DNA of 64,000 bases from the NCBI GenBank assembly GCA_051294375.1, contig CM119264.1:30632091-30696090 (forward strand), given 5' to 3'. The stretch is from Paraspadella gotoi. Its lineage: Eukaryota; Chaetognatha. Position numbers and translations under genes: made by a program. Below the pieces are notes generated by a model. It was given only the letters and a program-made list of their open reading frames with translations. It did not search any database and was not told the DNA's origin. Numbering within the stretch: position 1 is the first letter of the stretch; each line of letters begins with the position of its first letter. Positions 21,531 to 34,364 of the stretch are shown here, one piece after another.

Positions 21531-22469
21531 GTTCTCAGAAATAGGAAAAAAGCGACGAGAGGGAAGCAGAAAGCTGGATTAGAACTTCGTTAAAGTTATA
21601 TAAGCTAATAGAAAAGAAGAGGAGGAAAAGTCTCATAAATTACAAGGGAGATCATTGGAAGCGAACCTCAAAAAATGGGTAACCCAGCCCATACATCTAA
21701 TCCATTGGTCATCATCTAGATTTTATTAGTTACAAAGTTTTCCTAAAAGTTTTTTTCTGTGCTTATCCTATAACATTCGACGACATGTCAACTTCATTCT
21801 AGTTACAGTATAAAATTTGTATTATTTTTCTCTTTTTCGTTGCTAAGTGAAATTAGGAATTGTCTTGTTTGCTATGTTTTCTTATTGATAATAAAATCGT
21901 TGTATTGGCAACAATTAAAAACAATTCCTTAATCTATGAATAATAAAATCGTGTATTGGAAAACAATAAAACAATTACCTAGTTAAAACCAGAAATTTTT
22001 TTTCGGCGGCCAAAGTAAGGAAAAGTTGAAAGAGATTCTTTGGATTGCACAATGGACGGACCTGGAACCCTTGGACTTTGTTTCCGGCTAAACATTGAAT
22101 TTTGAAATTTGGATGAGGGGCTACTCCAAAGATTTTTTCCCAGACTTGTTGATTGTTTTGCCCAAGTTAATGAAAATTTTATTTAAATTATTTACTGAGC
22201 TATTAAAATCGTTTTTCAGGTAGATACTCGCGAATTCTTTGTAGATTTGATTGTCTGGAGAAAGTGAGGAAGAACGAGAGGGAAAGGGGAGATAACATTG
22301 AGGAGTTTTATGGTTAGAAGTTCGGCGTTGAGATTCGAGGTAACCACTGAGATTTGGATTTGAAAAGTGGCTGAAAAATAAATAATTGTCAGGGCGTAAA
22401 AGAAGAGAGATGAACATAAAAACAAAACCCAAACAAAATACCCCCCCCAAAAAAAAAGAGAAAAAAATA
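21531..22469. other. AT-rich spacer, no gene seen
   Basis: Mostly AT-rich, with a short direct repeat around AATAAAATCGT (about 21890 and 21945). On the minus strand an open frame runs through from the palindrome but has no recognisable content. Confidence 0.7.
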
Positions 22470-25400
22470 AGAGGAAAAGAAAATCCTCGACTGAAACATT
22501 TCGGTTTGATGCGAGAAAGACCGCGCCACGACGGGCACGGCCACGTAAAGGGGAACCCACAGGACGACGAGACGGAACGACGCAAGAAACGAGAGCAGCG
22601 CCGGGCCGCCACCAGATCCGAACCGGCGGCCGCGAGAAGGAAGACGATCGTCACGATGGGCGCGGCGTTCGGAGCTTGGTCGATTTGCTTGGACGTGGAG
22701 CGGGGGAAAGCGTGTTTTTATTGATTCTTATTTTTAATTTTAAACAGGGGCTGGACAGAAAGACTAAATTTGTAGAATTAGTTACGTCAATTTAATATCA
22801 AAAAGGGAAGTCATCTTTCTCTCTTTTTTTCTCGGAATTTCACAGACGAGGCGCGGAGGGTCGCGTCTCAGTCATCAATCCATTCCGATGGAAAATTCGC
22901 CGATTCGAGGAAATTGAGTGGATGAAAAACTGGAGGGAAAATACTCTAGAAAGGAAAAGGGATAAAGGAGGAAAGGAAGCTAGAGAATAAGGAAGGAGGA
23001 GATAGAAGAAAATGAAATTGGGAGTGTCGGAAATAGAATGGATGAAGTAAATCATAATTTATGATAAGATAGAGTATTTAAGCTTGTTTGTTGTTACTAA
23101 TAATTTAATACTGTGGCGGTATATTCACACCGCCTCACGTCCACATCCTTTAGCCAAATCCATTGGGTCAGAGGGAAACCACATCCCAAGTGTAGTGTTC
23201 CAATCCAACAGGTCTAAACGATTTTCCCTATGGCGTTGCAAAAGCGAGAACCGTCCTAGGGTAACCGCCGCCAGTGGAACTGAGGCGTCCACTGGAGGGT
23301 CGGAAGGCCCCAAGCCCAAACGTGAAGATGCCCCATTCCCAATGGGCATCCACAGGGCAACCCGGCTGTTGCATAAGTGGTTGAAGCCCCTTACTATCGA
23401 ACACGGCAACCCTTCTCAGGGTACGCTGACAAATGGCCTATGGCCCTGCGCGACTTCGGTACGCTACGGACAAAACGCCTATGGGCCCCTGGGGGTACGC
23501 TACGACAAACGCTTATTTGCCCCACAAACTCGCGTCTCTCTCTCTCCCACTATGGTAACAGTCTGTCAGGACAACCTCTCGCTTGAGGACCCTGAGTGAT
23601 GTCTTGGCCTGGGGGATCCTTGTTGGCGCGTATATTCAACACCGCCTCCACGTCCCACCATCCTTCAGCCAAATGCCCATTGGCTCAAGAGGGCGGGACC
23701 ACCACCATCCCAAGTGTAGTGTTTCCATCCCCACAGTCCTAACGACTTTCCCTCTGCGTTTGCAAAACGGAGACCGTCCTAGGGTAACCGCGGCCAGTGG
23801 ACTGGAGGGCGTCAACTGGAGGGTTCGAGCCCCCAAGCCAACAGTGAGATGCCCCATCCCAATGGGATCCTACAGGCAAAACCCGGCTGTGCCTAATACA
23901 CGGATTTCAAATGAAGTAAATGAAAGGAAATCAATTATTATTTGTTATAGAACTTTAGATTTTTTGCCCCTGGTAAAAGAAATCCGCTTTTTATTTTTTA
24001 ACTCTCAGTAGTTTCCAGCTTGCTGACTTTCTTAGTTATTGTGCTCATCAATTGGCATGGTCGAATTAAAAAGCAAATTTTTTTGCTTTGAATAGGACTT
24101 TCCTGTTATATGATATATTTTTTTGACAAAAATGAAATGTTGAAAATTTTATCATCTTTACAGATATAGACATTGGAATATGTGTCTGAGCAATCTGAAT
24201 GATTCTCAAACCACAATGACAGCCTTCTTTATAGCGTTTCTCCGAAGGAATTTAAATATTCATCTCATTTTTTTTGCAATGAGTTTTAAAATTAAATTAT
24301 CAATAAGAAGTGAAAAAAATGTTGAAAAAAAGGCTTGCTGGAAATGATGTAAAGTATTATCAATTTGCTTTATGGAACATAAACGTCAGGGGGACTTTTC
24401 TACTAATGAAATGAACAAAATTTAATCAGTTAGTCAAGCTAAGAGTTTAATAACTCTTTTCATTTCACTCCCATTTGAAAATTTTCCGTGTCACTAAATC
24501 ACCTTCACTTTTTGTACGTTCGTTATTTTAGGTCGGTTTCTTTATATGGCGATTTTATTTCGATTCACAGGGTTGTTCGGTAACAAGAGCACACTAGAAA
24601 ACAAACTGAAGCAATTCTCATCACACAAACTTCAGCCATTTTCTCATTGCACCAATGCAACAGCTCAGTAATCAGTATTTTAATCAATCTGATAAGGGCG
24701 TCATCTTACTACTCGTTTCTGAAACTCTTTCTCATTTCATAATTGAACTCGTGAGCGGGAAATCGTCGTCGACGTTTCACGTGTGACTTCAAGACGATGC
24801 CGGCTCCTTCCTCCTTCGTTTTCCTTTTTTTCCTTTCCCCCTTCCGTCGGAAACAAAAGATGGCGTCTTCTTGCTAAATGACCTGATTTTTAAAAGGAGG
24901 TAAGTGAACGTGAACAATCGAGTTAGTAAAGTTTAAGGTTGGGTTAATTTTTAAATAAATATTTTTTGATTTTAATAACACAACAGTAAATAATAAATAA
25001 AACCGAAGATCCAGATTGTTGAATCGCGAGCTTTTTAAGGATAAAAATAAAGAGGGGGCGGCACAATCACCTCTACTTTGATGCGTGATCGAGGTCTGCT
25101 TTGAGGAAACAACCGGCGCGTGATATCGTTTCACGGTATCGTTGTACAGATCGATGATGTCGTTTTGCATTTGGTGATCCAATATGCGTCGCGTTGAATC
25201 CGGTCGTCGTCGTTGCGACGTCGTGTCATCGTCGTAGCACGGTCGCCAAACGCCAAACGATTGTGAAGGGGAGATGGCGCGAGTAATCGGTGGAAGGATT
25301 TTTGTGCGATGGGTTACGGGGTGAGGTGAAGAAAGAGGAAAGAGGGAAAGGAGAGGAAGAAAAGGAAAAGAGGGAGAGAGGGAGCAACCGGCTCGGTTTT

Positions 25401-25735
25401 GATCAAACCGCGCTCGACTTTTACCTCGAGAAAACAATTGCAAACTTCTTCCTCATTCTCGCTCCGAAAGGACGCATCCGGCGCCATCCCATTTCCGGTT
25501 AGCATTTTCCGTTCCTCGTCGCGAGAACGAGTCGTTTTCATTGTTTTTCTGTTGCCACGTCGGGCCGCCGGTGTCACCGACGGCCGAATTATTTTCTCGG
25601 GCGAATTCGAGGATTTTGTATTTCAAGTTTGGATGAAAGGAGGCACCAAAGATTCTTTCACCAAAGTCCGCCGGCCAAGAGGGGAAAAAATTTCGTGCAT
25701 TTTATTTTTCGCCTCAAACTGAAGGAAAAGAAAGA
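22470..25735 (+). repeat. Palindrome (inverted repeat 3), left arm
   Basis: Pairs in reverse complement with 25736-28983 along its whole length; paired positions sum to about 51,480, so the arms are collinear with little or no loop. Anchors: 22510-22700 with 28800-28970, 23090-23400 with 28060-28380, 23600-24540 with 27000-27880, 24870 with 26675, 25310 with 26190. Within the arm a module of about 500 bp (23110-23590 and 23630-23890) is itself tandemly repeated and contains CCTAGGGTAACCG-like and CATCCCAAGTGTAGTGTT-like words. Identity looks moderate with many small indels. No gene is established. Confidence 0.88.
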
Positions 25736-28700
25736 AAAAGAAGAGGAGAAGAGAAGACGGACGAGCGACGAAAGTTTTTTCCCCTCTGGACGGCGGCGAG
25801 ACTTTTGGAAAGAAGAGAAGAATGCTTATCTGAGTTTGTATTGCCTGATCTTCGGTCCAAGAACGATTGAGAAAATACAAAAAATCCGAGATTCGCGAAC
25901 GCCGAGAAAATATTCGCTCCACGACGCGTCGACACCGGGCGCGCACCAGAAAAACAATGGCAATAACCGACTCGGTCTCGCACCGAGACCGAAATGCTAC
26001 CGAAAGGATTGGCGCGCCGATGCGTTCCGTTCGGAGCGAGAATGAGGAAAAGAAGTTTGCCAATTGTTTTCTCGAAGGTAAAGATCGAGGCGCGGTTGAT
26101 CAAAACCGGAGGCCGGTGCTGTCCCTCTCGCCCTTCTTTTTCCTTTTCTTCCTCTCCTTCCCCTCTTCCTCTCTTCACCTCACCCCGTCACCCATCGCCA
26201 CAAGAATCCTTTCTCACGACGATACTCGCGCCATCTCCCTCAACATCCGGTTGGCGCTTTGTAGGCGAGCGTTTGCGTAGCGACGCTGACGACGTGCGGC
26301 AACGACGAACGACGGATCACGCGACGCAGATGGATCAGCCAAATGGCCAAAAACGACATCATCGATCTTTGTTAAACCAACGAATACGTGTTGAAACGAT
26401 ATCACGCGTCGGTTGGTCTCAAAGCAGACGTCGGATCACGCCATTCAAGATAGAGGTGATTTGCCGCCTCTTTATATCCTTAAAAAGTTCTCGCGATTCA
26501 ACAATTCTTGGATTCTTCGGTTTTTATTTATTTATTTACTTGTTGTGTTATAAATCAAAAATTTATATTTTAAAAAAATTAGCCCAACTTAAACTGTTAC
26601 TAACTCGGATGTATCTCGCAGCTTACCCTTCCTTTTTAAAAATCATGGTCATTAGCAAAAGACGCCATCTTTGTTTCCGCCGAAGGAAGAAGAGAAAAGA
26701 AGGAGGAGGGCCGGCAATCGTCATTGAAGTCACGTGACGTCGACGACGATTTCGGCTTCACGAGTTCAATTAGGGAACTGAGAAAGAGTCAGAACGAGTA
26801 GTAAAGAGTGACCGCCCTTCAGTCAGATTGATTACTAAATACTGATTTACTGAGTCTGTGTGCATTGTGCAAGTGAGAATTGGCTGAGTTGTGTGGAATG
26901 GAATTGGCTTAGTTGTGTTCTGTTTGCTCCTGTATGTACGAATCAAACCCTGTTTAATCAAATAAAATCGCATATTAAGAACCCGACACTAAAATAAGAA
27001 CGTCAAAAGTGAAGTTGATTTAGGTGGACACGGATTTCAAATGGGAGTGAAATGAAAAGAGTTATAACTCTTAACTGACTAACTGATTAAGTATTTGTTC
27101 ATTGCCATTAGTTAGAAAGTCCCTGACGTTTATGCTTCCTATAGAAGCAAATTGAAATACTACGATTCAATTTGTCCAGCAGCCTTTTTTTCAACATTTT
27201 TTTCACTTCTATTGATAATTTAATTTTAAACTCATTGCAAATAAAAATTAGATGAAATGATATTTAAATTCTCGAGAAACGCTATTTAAAATGAAAAAAG
27301 GCTGTCATGTGGTTTGCGACATTCAGATTGCTCGACACAATATTCCAATGTCTATATCTGTAAGATGAAAATAAAATTTTCAAACATTTCATTTTTGTCA
27401 TAAAAATATATCATATAAAGGAAGGTCCTATTCAATGCAAAAAAAGCTTTTTTGAAATTCGCACCATGCCATGATGAGCACATACTAAGAAAGTCAGCAA
27501 GTGGACTATGCTGAGAGTTAAAAAAATTAAAAAGCGGATTCTGTTTACCAGGGTGCAAAATCTCAAAGTTTCTATAAACAAATAAGTATTTGATCCTTGC
27601 ATTTCACTTCATTTGAAATCCGTTGCTATTATGGCCAACAGCCGGGGTTGCCTGTGGATGCCCATTTGGGATGGCTGCATTCACTGTTGGCTTGGGGTCT
27701 CCGCCCTCAGTGACGCCTTCCGAGTCACTGGCGCGGTTTACCCTAGGACGTCTCGCTTTGCCAACGCAGAGGAAGTCGTTAGGGATGTGATGGAACACAC
27801 ACTTGGGAGTGTTTCCCCTCGAGCCAATGTATTGGTTCTGAAGGATGGTGGACGTGAGGCGGTGTGAAAATACGCACAGGATCCCAGGTCCAAGACATCA
27901 CTCAGGTTCCTCAAGCCTGAGAGGTGTCTACCAAGGACTGTTACCATAGTGGGGAGAGAGAGAGAGCGCGAGTTGTGGGCATAAGCGTTGTCGTAGCGTA
28001 CCCCAGGGGCATAGCGTTTGTCGTAGCTACCCGAATCGGCAGGCAAGCATTTGTTCGTAGCGCCCTGAGAAGTGCGTGTTCGATGTAGGCTCACCATTAT
28101 GGCAAACAGCCGGGTGCCTGTGATGCCCATTGAAGGGGCAGTCTCACTGTTGGCTTTGGGGGCTTCCGACCCTCAGGTGACGCCTCCAGTCAACTGGCTG
28201 CAAGGTACCCTAGGACGTTTCCTTTGCCAACGCAGAGGGAAGTCGTTAGGATCGTGATTGCAACACTACACTTGGGATGTGTGTTCCCGCCTCTGACCAA
28301 GTGGATTGGCTGAAGATGTGGACGTGAGGCGATGGTGAATATTTACCGCCACAGATATATTATTTTAGTTACAACAACAAGCTTATATCTCTGATCTATT
28401 CATAAATTGATTACTTCCTCATTTCATTTCCGACACTTCCCCAATTCATTTTCTCGTATCTCCTTCTTTCCTTATTCTCTAGCTTCCTCTTTCCTCCTTT
28501 TGTTTTATCCCCTTTTTTTTCTAGAGTCTGATTTCCCTCCATGATCATCAATTTCGTCGAATCGCGATTCCCTCGAATGATTGATGACGTGAGACGCACC
28601 TCCGCGTCGGCTTCGTCTTAATTCAGAGAAAAAAGAGAGAAAGATGACTTCCCCCCGTTCTTTTTGATATTAAAATTTGACCCTCGTAACTAATTTCTAA

Positions 28701-28983
28701 AATTAGTCTTTCTGTCAGCCCGTCTGGTTAAAATGCTTTAAAAATTTAGGATCCAATTGAAGAAACAACGCCTCGCGCTACCACGTCCAGCATCGACAAG
28801 CTCCGAACGCCGGCCGCCATCGTGATGTCGTCTTCTTCTCGCGGCCGCCGTCGAATTGGTGGCGCGGCGCTGCTTCTCGTGCTTGGCGGTCGTCGGTGCT
28901 CTCGTCAGTGTGGTCTGCATTACGTGCGGTGCGGTCGTGGCGCGAAGTCTTCTCCGGTCGAAGATCAAACCGAAAGTCGTAGT
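25736..28983 (-). repeat. Palindrome (inverted repeat 3), right arm
   Basis: Reverse complement of the left arm, ending at a 25-N gap. Near the centre it has about 50 extra bases relative to the left arm (about 25800-25860). The tandem modules appear at about 27630-27870 and 28090-28350. Arms differ by substitutions as well as indels, so it is not a simple exact fold-back copy. Confidence 0.88.
28820..28983 (+). other. CpG-rich segment with hydrophobic open frame, possible exon
   Basis: At the distal end of the palindrome. After a TGA at about 28823 one frame reads a basic stretch, then a hydrophobic helix-like run (LAVVGALVSVVCITCGAVVA), then a basic LLRSKIKPK. Another frame starts at an ATG (28824) and is also open to the N gap. 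The inverted partner in the left arm (22520-22660) has the same sequence with frame-changing indels. Composition resembles an N-terminal membrane anchor, but which frame is real, if any, cannot be settled. Confidence 0.2.
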
Positions 28984-29008
28984 NNNNNNNNNNNNNNNNN
29001 NNNNNNNN
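28984..29008. other. Assembly gap, 25 N, right end of the palindrome
   Basis: A 25-N placeholder followed by GA-rich repeat (29009-29100). Confidence 0.99.
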
Positions 29009-29533
29009 GGAGAGAGAGAAGAGAAGAGAGAAGAGAAGAGAGGGAGAATAGAGAGAGAAAAGAGAGAGAAGAGAGAGAGAAGAGAGGGAGAAAAGTGGGA
29101 GGAGGAGAAGGCCGAGAAGGGAAGTCGGTTCTTTTAATAAGCTTCGGGTTTCCAAGCGAAATGAGAAAGAGAAGATTTGTTTTCTAACAAAATTGAAAAA
29201 CGTCAGAATTAATAAACAAAGTTTTATTTTACTAATAGTTTGATTACAAAAGACGCGTAAATATACATGAGTTTGCAATTTTATGATTGTTATTTTTGAA
29301 ACATTCTCTAAAATGTCGTGAAAATACTTCCCCATCACCCACTAAACTAATTCAATTCACGACGTAGTGGTCGTTCATCCTTACCCACATATTTATCCAC
29401 AATTCCTCAATCCCCCACACAACACCTCTCTCTCCCACACACACACTAGAATCTCGTATGTAAATTAAATGGATTAGTCCCTCATATAGAGGAGTAGAGA
29501 GGCCTGTCGTAATCAGCGCTCGTTGGAGGACAA

Positions 29534-29535
<2 letters not shown>

Positions 29536-29577
<42 letters not shown>

Positions 29578-29585
29578 GACTCTCT
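29536..29585 (+). repeat. (CT)n microsatellite
   Basis: About 20 CT units. Confidence 0.97.
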
Positions 29586-30689
29586 GCTCTCTTCTCATGA
29601 AAAAAACAACGGAACAACAACGACGACATTCGCTCTGACAACAACATTCGTTAATCCGTTTTGGCTGGGAATCGAGCCGTCGCCGAAAATAGTGGGAAAC
29701 AAACAGGGGGGGAGGAGGGGGTGCGAAGATGGAGGTGGGATGAGGAGGGGCGGGGGCTGAAAGTTTAGGCTCTATTTTCTCAGAACGCCCAATTTTATCT
29801 AAAATTCATAATTATGTAAAGACTATGTTAGAGTTTAGGATAATGATTCAAGATTGTGTTACAAATAACTATGCTCTTAATATTGCGAGGAAATCCAGCT
29901 TCTCTAACCTTTTCCCCGTTGCTCTTTTGCTCTTTACATATTACTAACATCGAAATGCTTCTTACTAGCGATCGCCACGCACATCTTTAGGCTCTTTCTT
30001 TGTTTATACTTAAGTACAGAATTCCGAAGGGCAGTGTACAGCCTGGATTCTGATTAGGTGCCCGTTGATTTCGATAGACTTTCGACTTAAGATTCTAATC
30101 GAATTCTACCACGTGGCATCTTCAGATCTCAAAAGTTGTCACTTGGGTTTTTAGTTCTTTTCAGAGGCAAGAAACTCTTTATTCAGATATCTGCGGAATC
30201 TTATTTTTTGTGTGATCGCTGGTTTGCGTGGACTTTTTCTAGAAGAGCAAGCATCTCTTTTTGGTTTAATTATCTGGCTTCAGAACAAGTAAGAAAGAAC
30301 TTTTAAAATTTAATATATATTTGCTGAGTTTGATGATACAATGTTTGTGTTACTTCTTGCCCAGGACTTCTACTAACGACTCCAAAGCTCTACAATCAAG
30401 CTACTCTTCTACACTATACAAGCTACTACAGACCCTACAATCAAGCAACAGCAAAGCCACTAACAGACCTTTCCGTCAAGTCATGGGCTTAGTGGACAGT
30501 CCGTCATTTCGGCCTTAGCCGACGTCGTCTACTGAGACTCTTGTCGTCAGCATCTCCAGGGCGTCTGGACCGGCGCCATCGTCTCTTCTGCGACCATTTT
30601 ATACCCAATTCCATCTGGTTTTTGAATGCGAGAATTAGTCCAGTCGTTAGAATTCAAGACGCCACTCTCCGAACTTAGTTCAAACAATT

Positions 30690-30850
30690 AGGGATTTGGT
30701 TAATGATTAGGGATAGGCATTTAGGTTAGGGAATAGGATTCAGAGTTAGAAGTTAGGGTTAAAAATTACGGATATATGAGGTTAGTGTTAGGGTTAGGGT
30801 TTAAGATTTGGTTAAGGTTAGGAATTCGGGTTGAGGATTGGGTGTTAGGT
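30690..30850 (+). repeat. Degenerate TTAGGG-like repeats
   Basis: TTAGGG, TTAGGGA, GTTAGGGTT and AGGTTAGG words recur with variable spacing. They resemble interstitial telomere-type sequence, but perfect TTAGGG tandems are no longer than two units. A weaker similar stretch is at 54355-54520. Confidence 0.55.
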
Positions 30851-31239
30851 TTAAAAATATACATATATGTACATATTTATATATGTATGAATCTAGATTA
30901 AGTACTATGATTAAAATTAAATTCTGGGACAAAGAAACAGAAATGGGGCACTCTTGGAAAAGAGAACCGAGAATTATGGGTAGGATTATAGGTTTGGAGA
31001 GAAGCAATAGGACAATTGCTGATGGTAAAATGTGGAGAGGAAAGTTGGGAGTTGAGGCATTGATGCCAGAATTGCAGATGGTGGACCCGGTTGCAGGCAA
31101 CAATGAAACTGAGATTGGGTAAATCAGAAGGGTAGTAGTTTCGGGAAGGGAAAGGCGATAGTTAACTACAGCATGGAATGCAGATTGCTATGTGGGGAGA
31201 GGAATACAAAACAGAGGTGGATCACTGGGGCATTAATGC

Positions 31240-31400
31240 ATCGGACCTATTACTACGGCATTTGATGAAGATGACCTACTACTACGGCATGTGATGAAGA
31301 TGACCTACTACTACGGCATGTGATGAAGATGACCTACTTAACTATGGCATTGAATGCAGATCACCTATGTAACTATGACATTAAATGCAGATGTGCTACG
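31240..31400 (+). repeat. 29-bp minisatellite
   Basis: About five units. The first three are nearly identical and 29 bp long, built on TACTACTACGGCATGTGATG plus AAGATGACC; the later ones are diverged and about 31 bp, with TATGGCATTGAATGCAGAT. Flanks are unique. Confidence 0.88.
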
Positions 31401-33290
31401 CACTATGGCATCGAATACATCTGGCTCTCTCGGGTTCGTGAGGTCAATGGCCGATCCTAAAATCAAAGTTACATGTTTCCAATCTCTTTTTTTTTTGCTC
31501 TTAAAACTGAGATCCAATCAGGTTTTTTTTTTTTTTACCAGAAAAGGGTTTTTCGTCCAATCAAGATTCAGTAAAGATGGATTGAGAGAATGAGAGAATA
31601 AAGGAATGGAGAGAATGAAATTTGAAAGAAGGGCAGCGAGAGAGAAATAGTGTGGAAGAGAGAGGGAGATAGAGAGATAATCTATATAGGAACAATAGAG
31701 AGAAAGATAGAAAGTAAAAAAGAAAGAAAGAAATAAAGAAAGAAAGAAAGACAGAAAGAAGAATCAAAAAAAAAAAATAAATAAAAAAAAAAAAAAATAA
31801 ATAAAAAAAGAAATTAATAATATATAAATATAATATTATAAATTATCAAAAAAATATAAATGCAAAATTAACGCGAAAGGAGTTGAAAAATTATTATATT
31901 TACTAACAATCATTACTTCTAAAATCTAAGTTTAATTCTTCATGATCACTTTGTTATATCTTCACTTCACTCACTTATCTCTCTTATATCCGTTAATAAT
32001 TTTTTCTTTCTTATTTAACATGATATAGAAAAAAAAAAAAAACAAAAAAAAAAAAAAAAAAAAAAAAAAAACTGATGATCTGTCTGTTTTTTCTGTCTTT
32101 CTTTAACAAATGTCTAAGATCAAAAAAAATGTCTTATATATTTACTTACTCTCTTTAACATTTACATGTCTTATCTTTCTAAGCTTAGCTTTAATTTATA
32201 TTTCTTTCTTTCTATTCTTTATCAATAATAAAATCAAAATAGTACATCTATTACGTTATTTACTAACAAATTTCTTATACTAAAATAATATCTTTCATTT
32301 TCATAGACAGAAGAGTAAGAAACTGTTAAGAACAGAAATGAGAAGAAAGAAAAATCATAGCTGGAAAGTAAATGAATAGAAGAAGGAGCAGAGAATATGA
32401 TTAGATTAGAAAGAAAAACTATTTAATCTGTAACTTATATGCTTGTCTGTTCTTTCTTTCTTTCTCTTCTTACTTTGCTATTTTATTAGCTTTGACTATA
32501 GAAAGATAAGAAAGATAGAGACAGAACAGTTAAGTAAACGTGATCTAAGGAGAGAGCAGATTATTGATAGATAGATAAGAGACTGATAGAGAGATATCTG
32601 AATTAGACAAAGTATTACACACAAAGCTAGAAGAACCACTCGAGAACAAGAACCAAACCGCGTACTTGCACCCCTCGACGCAAGAAAACGAATTACCCAA
32701 GGAACAGAGAAGGAGACCCACGACGCCAAAAAAAAGAAGAAAGAGTAAAAGAGAGAGAAAGAAAAGAGAAGAAAAAAAAAGAAAGAAAAGAGAAGAAAGA
32801 AAGGAAAAGAGAAATGAGTAAGAAGAGATGGAGAGAGTGAAGAAATGAAGTTTTCCTTTCCTCGCTTCAGCTCAAAGGTGAGACACGAAGGACGACTCAG
32901 CTCTGAGAAGGAGGTGAGTTTCCAGGGTGAGGAAAGGGGCGACGGGGGGGAGTAGAGGGGGGAGGAGGAACGGAGGTGGAATGAATCCAGATTTACGAGA
33001 ATCGTTTCCTCGCTCAACGCGACAAAACTCGTTATATCGAATGCGACTTTTTTTTTTTTACTCTCGATTGTGTTTTTTCTCTTTCCCTCTTTTTTATTGT
33101 TGGCGATTCGTTCTATTTTATAGTCGTATATATGTATGATTGATTAATCTTGATAGATAGATTATACAGCTGTATTTTATTTTTTTCCCTTTTAGTCTAT
33201 TTGTCACTTTTTGAATACAGAATCTTTTACTGGAAGCCAGCGTGAGAAAACGTTTATAGCTTACAAGGCAATTGTATGTATGTTTCTAAG

Positions 33291-33305
33291 TATCTATCTA
33301 TCTGC

Positions 33306-33380
<75 letters not shown>
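33291..33380 (+). repeat. (TATC)n microsatellite
   Basis: Near-perfect TATC tetranucleotides for about 90 bp, ending shortly before a 171-N gap (33432-33602). The Ile-Tyr-Leu-Ser translation is a shadow. Confidence 0.98.
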
Positions 33381-33381
<1 letters not shown>

Positions 33382-33431
33382 ATATCCGTTTGTCTGTCCA
33401 TTTATCCATCTCTTCTTCTATCCGGCTCTCT

Positions 33432-33602
33432 NNNNNNNNNNNNNNNNNNNNNNNNNNNNNNNNNNNNNNNNNNNNNNNNNNNNNNNNNNNNNNNNNNNNN
33501 NNNNNNNNNNNNNNNNNNNNNNNNNNNNNNNNNNNNNNNNNNNNNNNNNNNNNNNNNNNNNNNNNNNNNNNNNNNNNNNNNNNNNNNNNNNNNNNNNNNN
33601 NN
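33432..33602. other. Assembly gap, 171 N
   Basis: Run of N downstream of the TATC repeat. Confidence 0.99.
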
Positions 33603-33904
33603 CCTCGGCGACCATAATTCTCTTCTTTCTATCCCAACTTCGTCCAAATTTTCTTGTTTCTCCAACTCTGACCAGTTTTTTCGACGACTTTCAAGTCTCG
33701 CGCCATCTTTTCCAAAACCGCCCCATTTCGGGTTAAATTCAGAATTACGATAGGGATTATGACGTTTTAATTTTGGTTAGGGATTAAGATTAGAATTTGT
33801 GGAGGAAGAAGAGGAAGAAGAAAGAAGGAAATAATTAGAGACTTGTAATAAACACTGTACTAAACTTAATATTAAACACAGATTATATTCTCTGTTTAAA
33901 TTTG

Positions 33905-34220
33905 TTTTGATGTGAGCGAGGTCAACGAATTTGACCCGCGGAAAGTGAGGAATGAGAAGAGAAGGCAAGAGGAGAGAGGAAGAGGAGGAGGTGATAAGAA
34001 GGAGGATGCAGGGAAAGGAGCAGAGAGGAAAGGAGGAGAGCGGAGAAAGTGAAGGAAAGGTCAGCGAGAGAAGGAGGAAGAGCGAAAAGAAGAAGAGAAG
34101 AATGAAAGGAAAAAAGGCGTCAAAGCTATCCAAGACGAAGGAAGGTCGCAGGGAATTTGTGACAACGGGTAAGGAAGAGGGTGGAACATGGATGCAGACA
34201 GGGGTGATACAGGGGTCAGG
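33905..34220 (+). repeat. Purine-rich module, copy 1
   Basis: Begins with TTTTGATGTGAGCGAGGTCA and continues as a GGAA/GAGA-rich purine stretch, then GGCGTCAAA and a GGTGATACAGGGG-type start of a minisatellite. Matches 40675-40990 in direct orientation throughout, with indels. Confidence 0.85.
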
Positions 34221-34364
34221 CCCACGGGGTGTAGGAGACAGGGGTGAACGGGGTGATAAGGGTGGAGAGCAGGGTGAGACAGTGGATGAGACGTGGGCCT
34301 TGGTGGGTTAAATTTTTCCCCCCCTCCCCCCCCCAAAAACGGGGGGGGAATTTTCCCCTTCCCC

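Larger units (their letters stand above)
29009..33290. other. AT-rich spacer with low-complexity patches, no gene seen
   Basis: GA repeat (29009-29100), CT repeat (29536-29585), degenerate TTAGGG-like sequence (30690-30850), a 29-bp minisatellite (31240-31400), A-rich and GAAA-rich stretches (31590-31830, 32020-32072, 32740-32830) and GATA-rich patches. Open frames are short and have no recognisable content. Confidence 0.7.

Noticed and set aside
25290-26737. Long open frames at the palindrome centre
   Set aside because: Opposing arms give different frames and no domain is recognisable; frames change at indels between arms.
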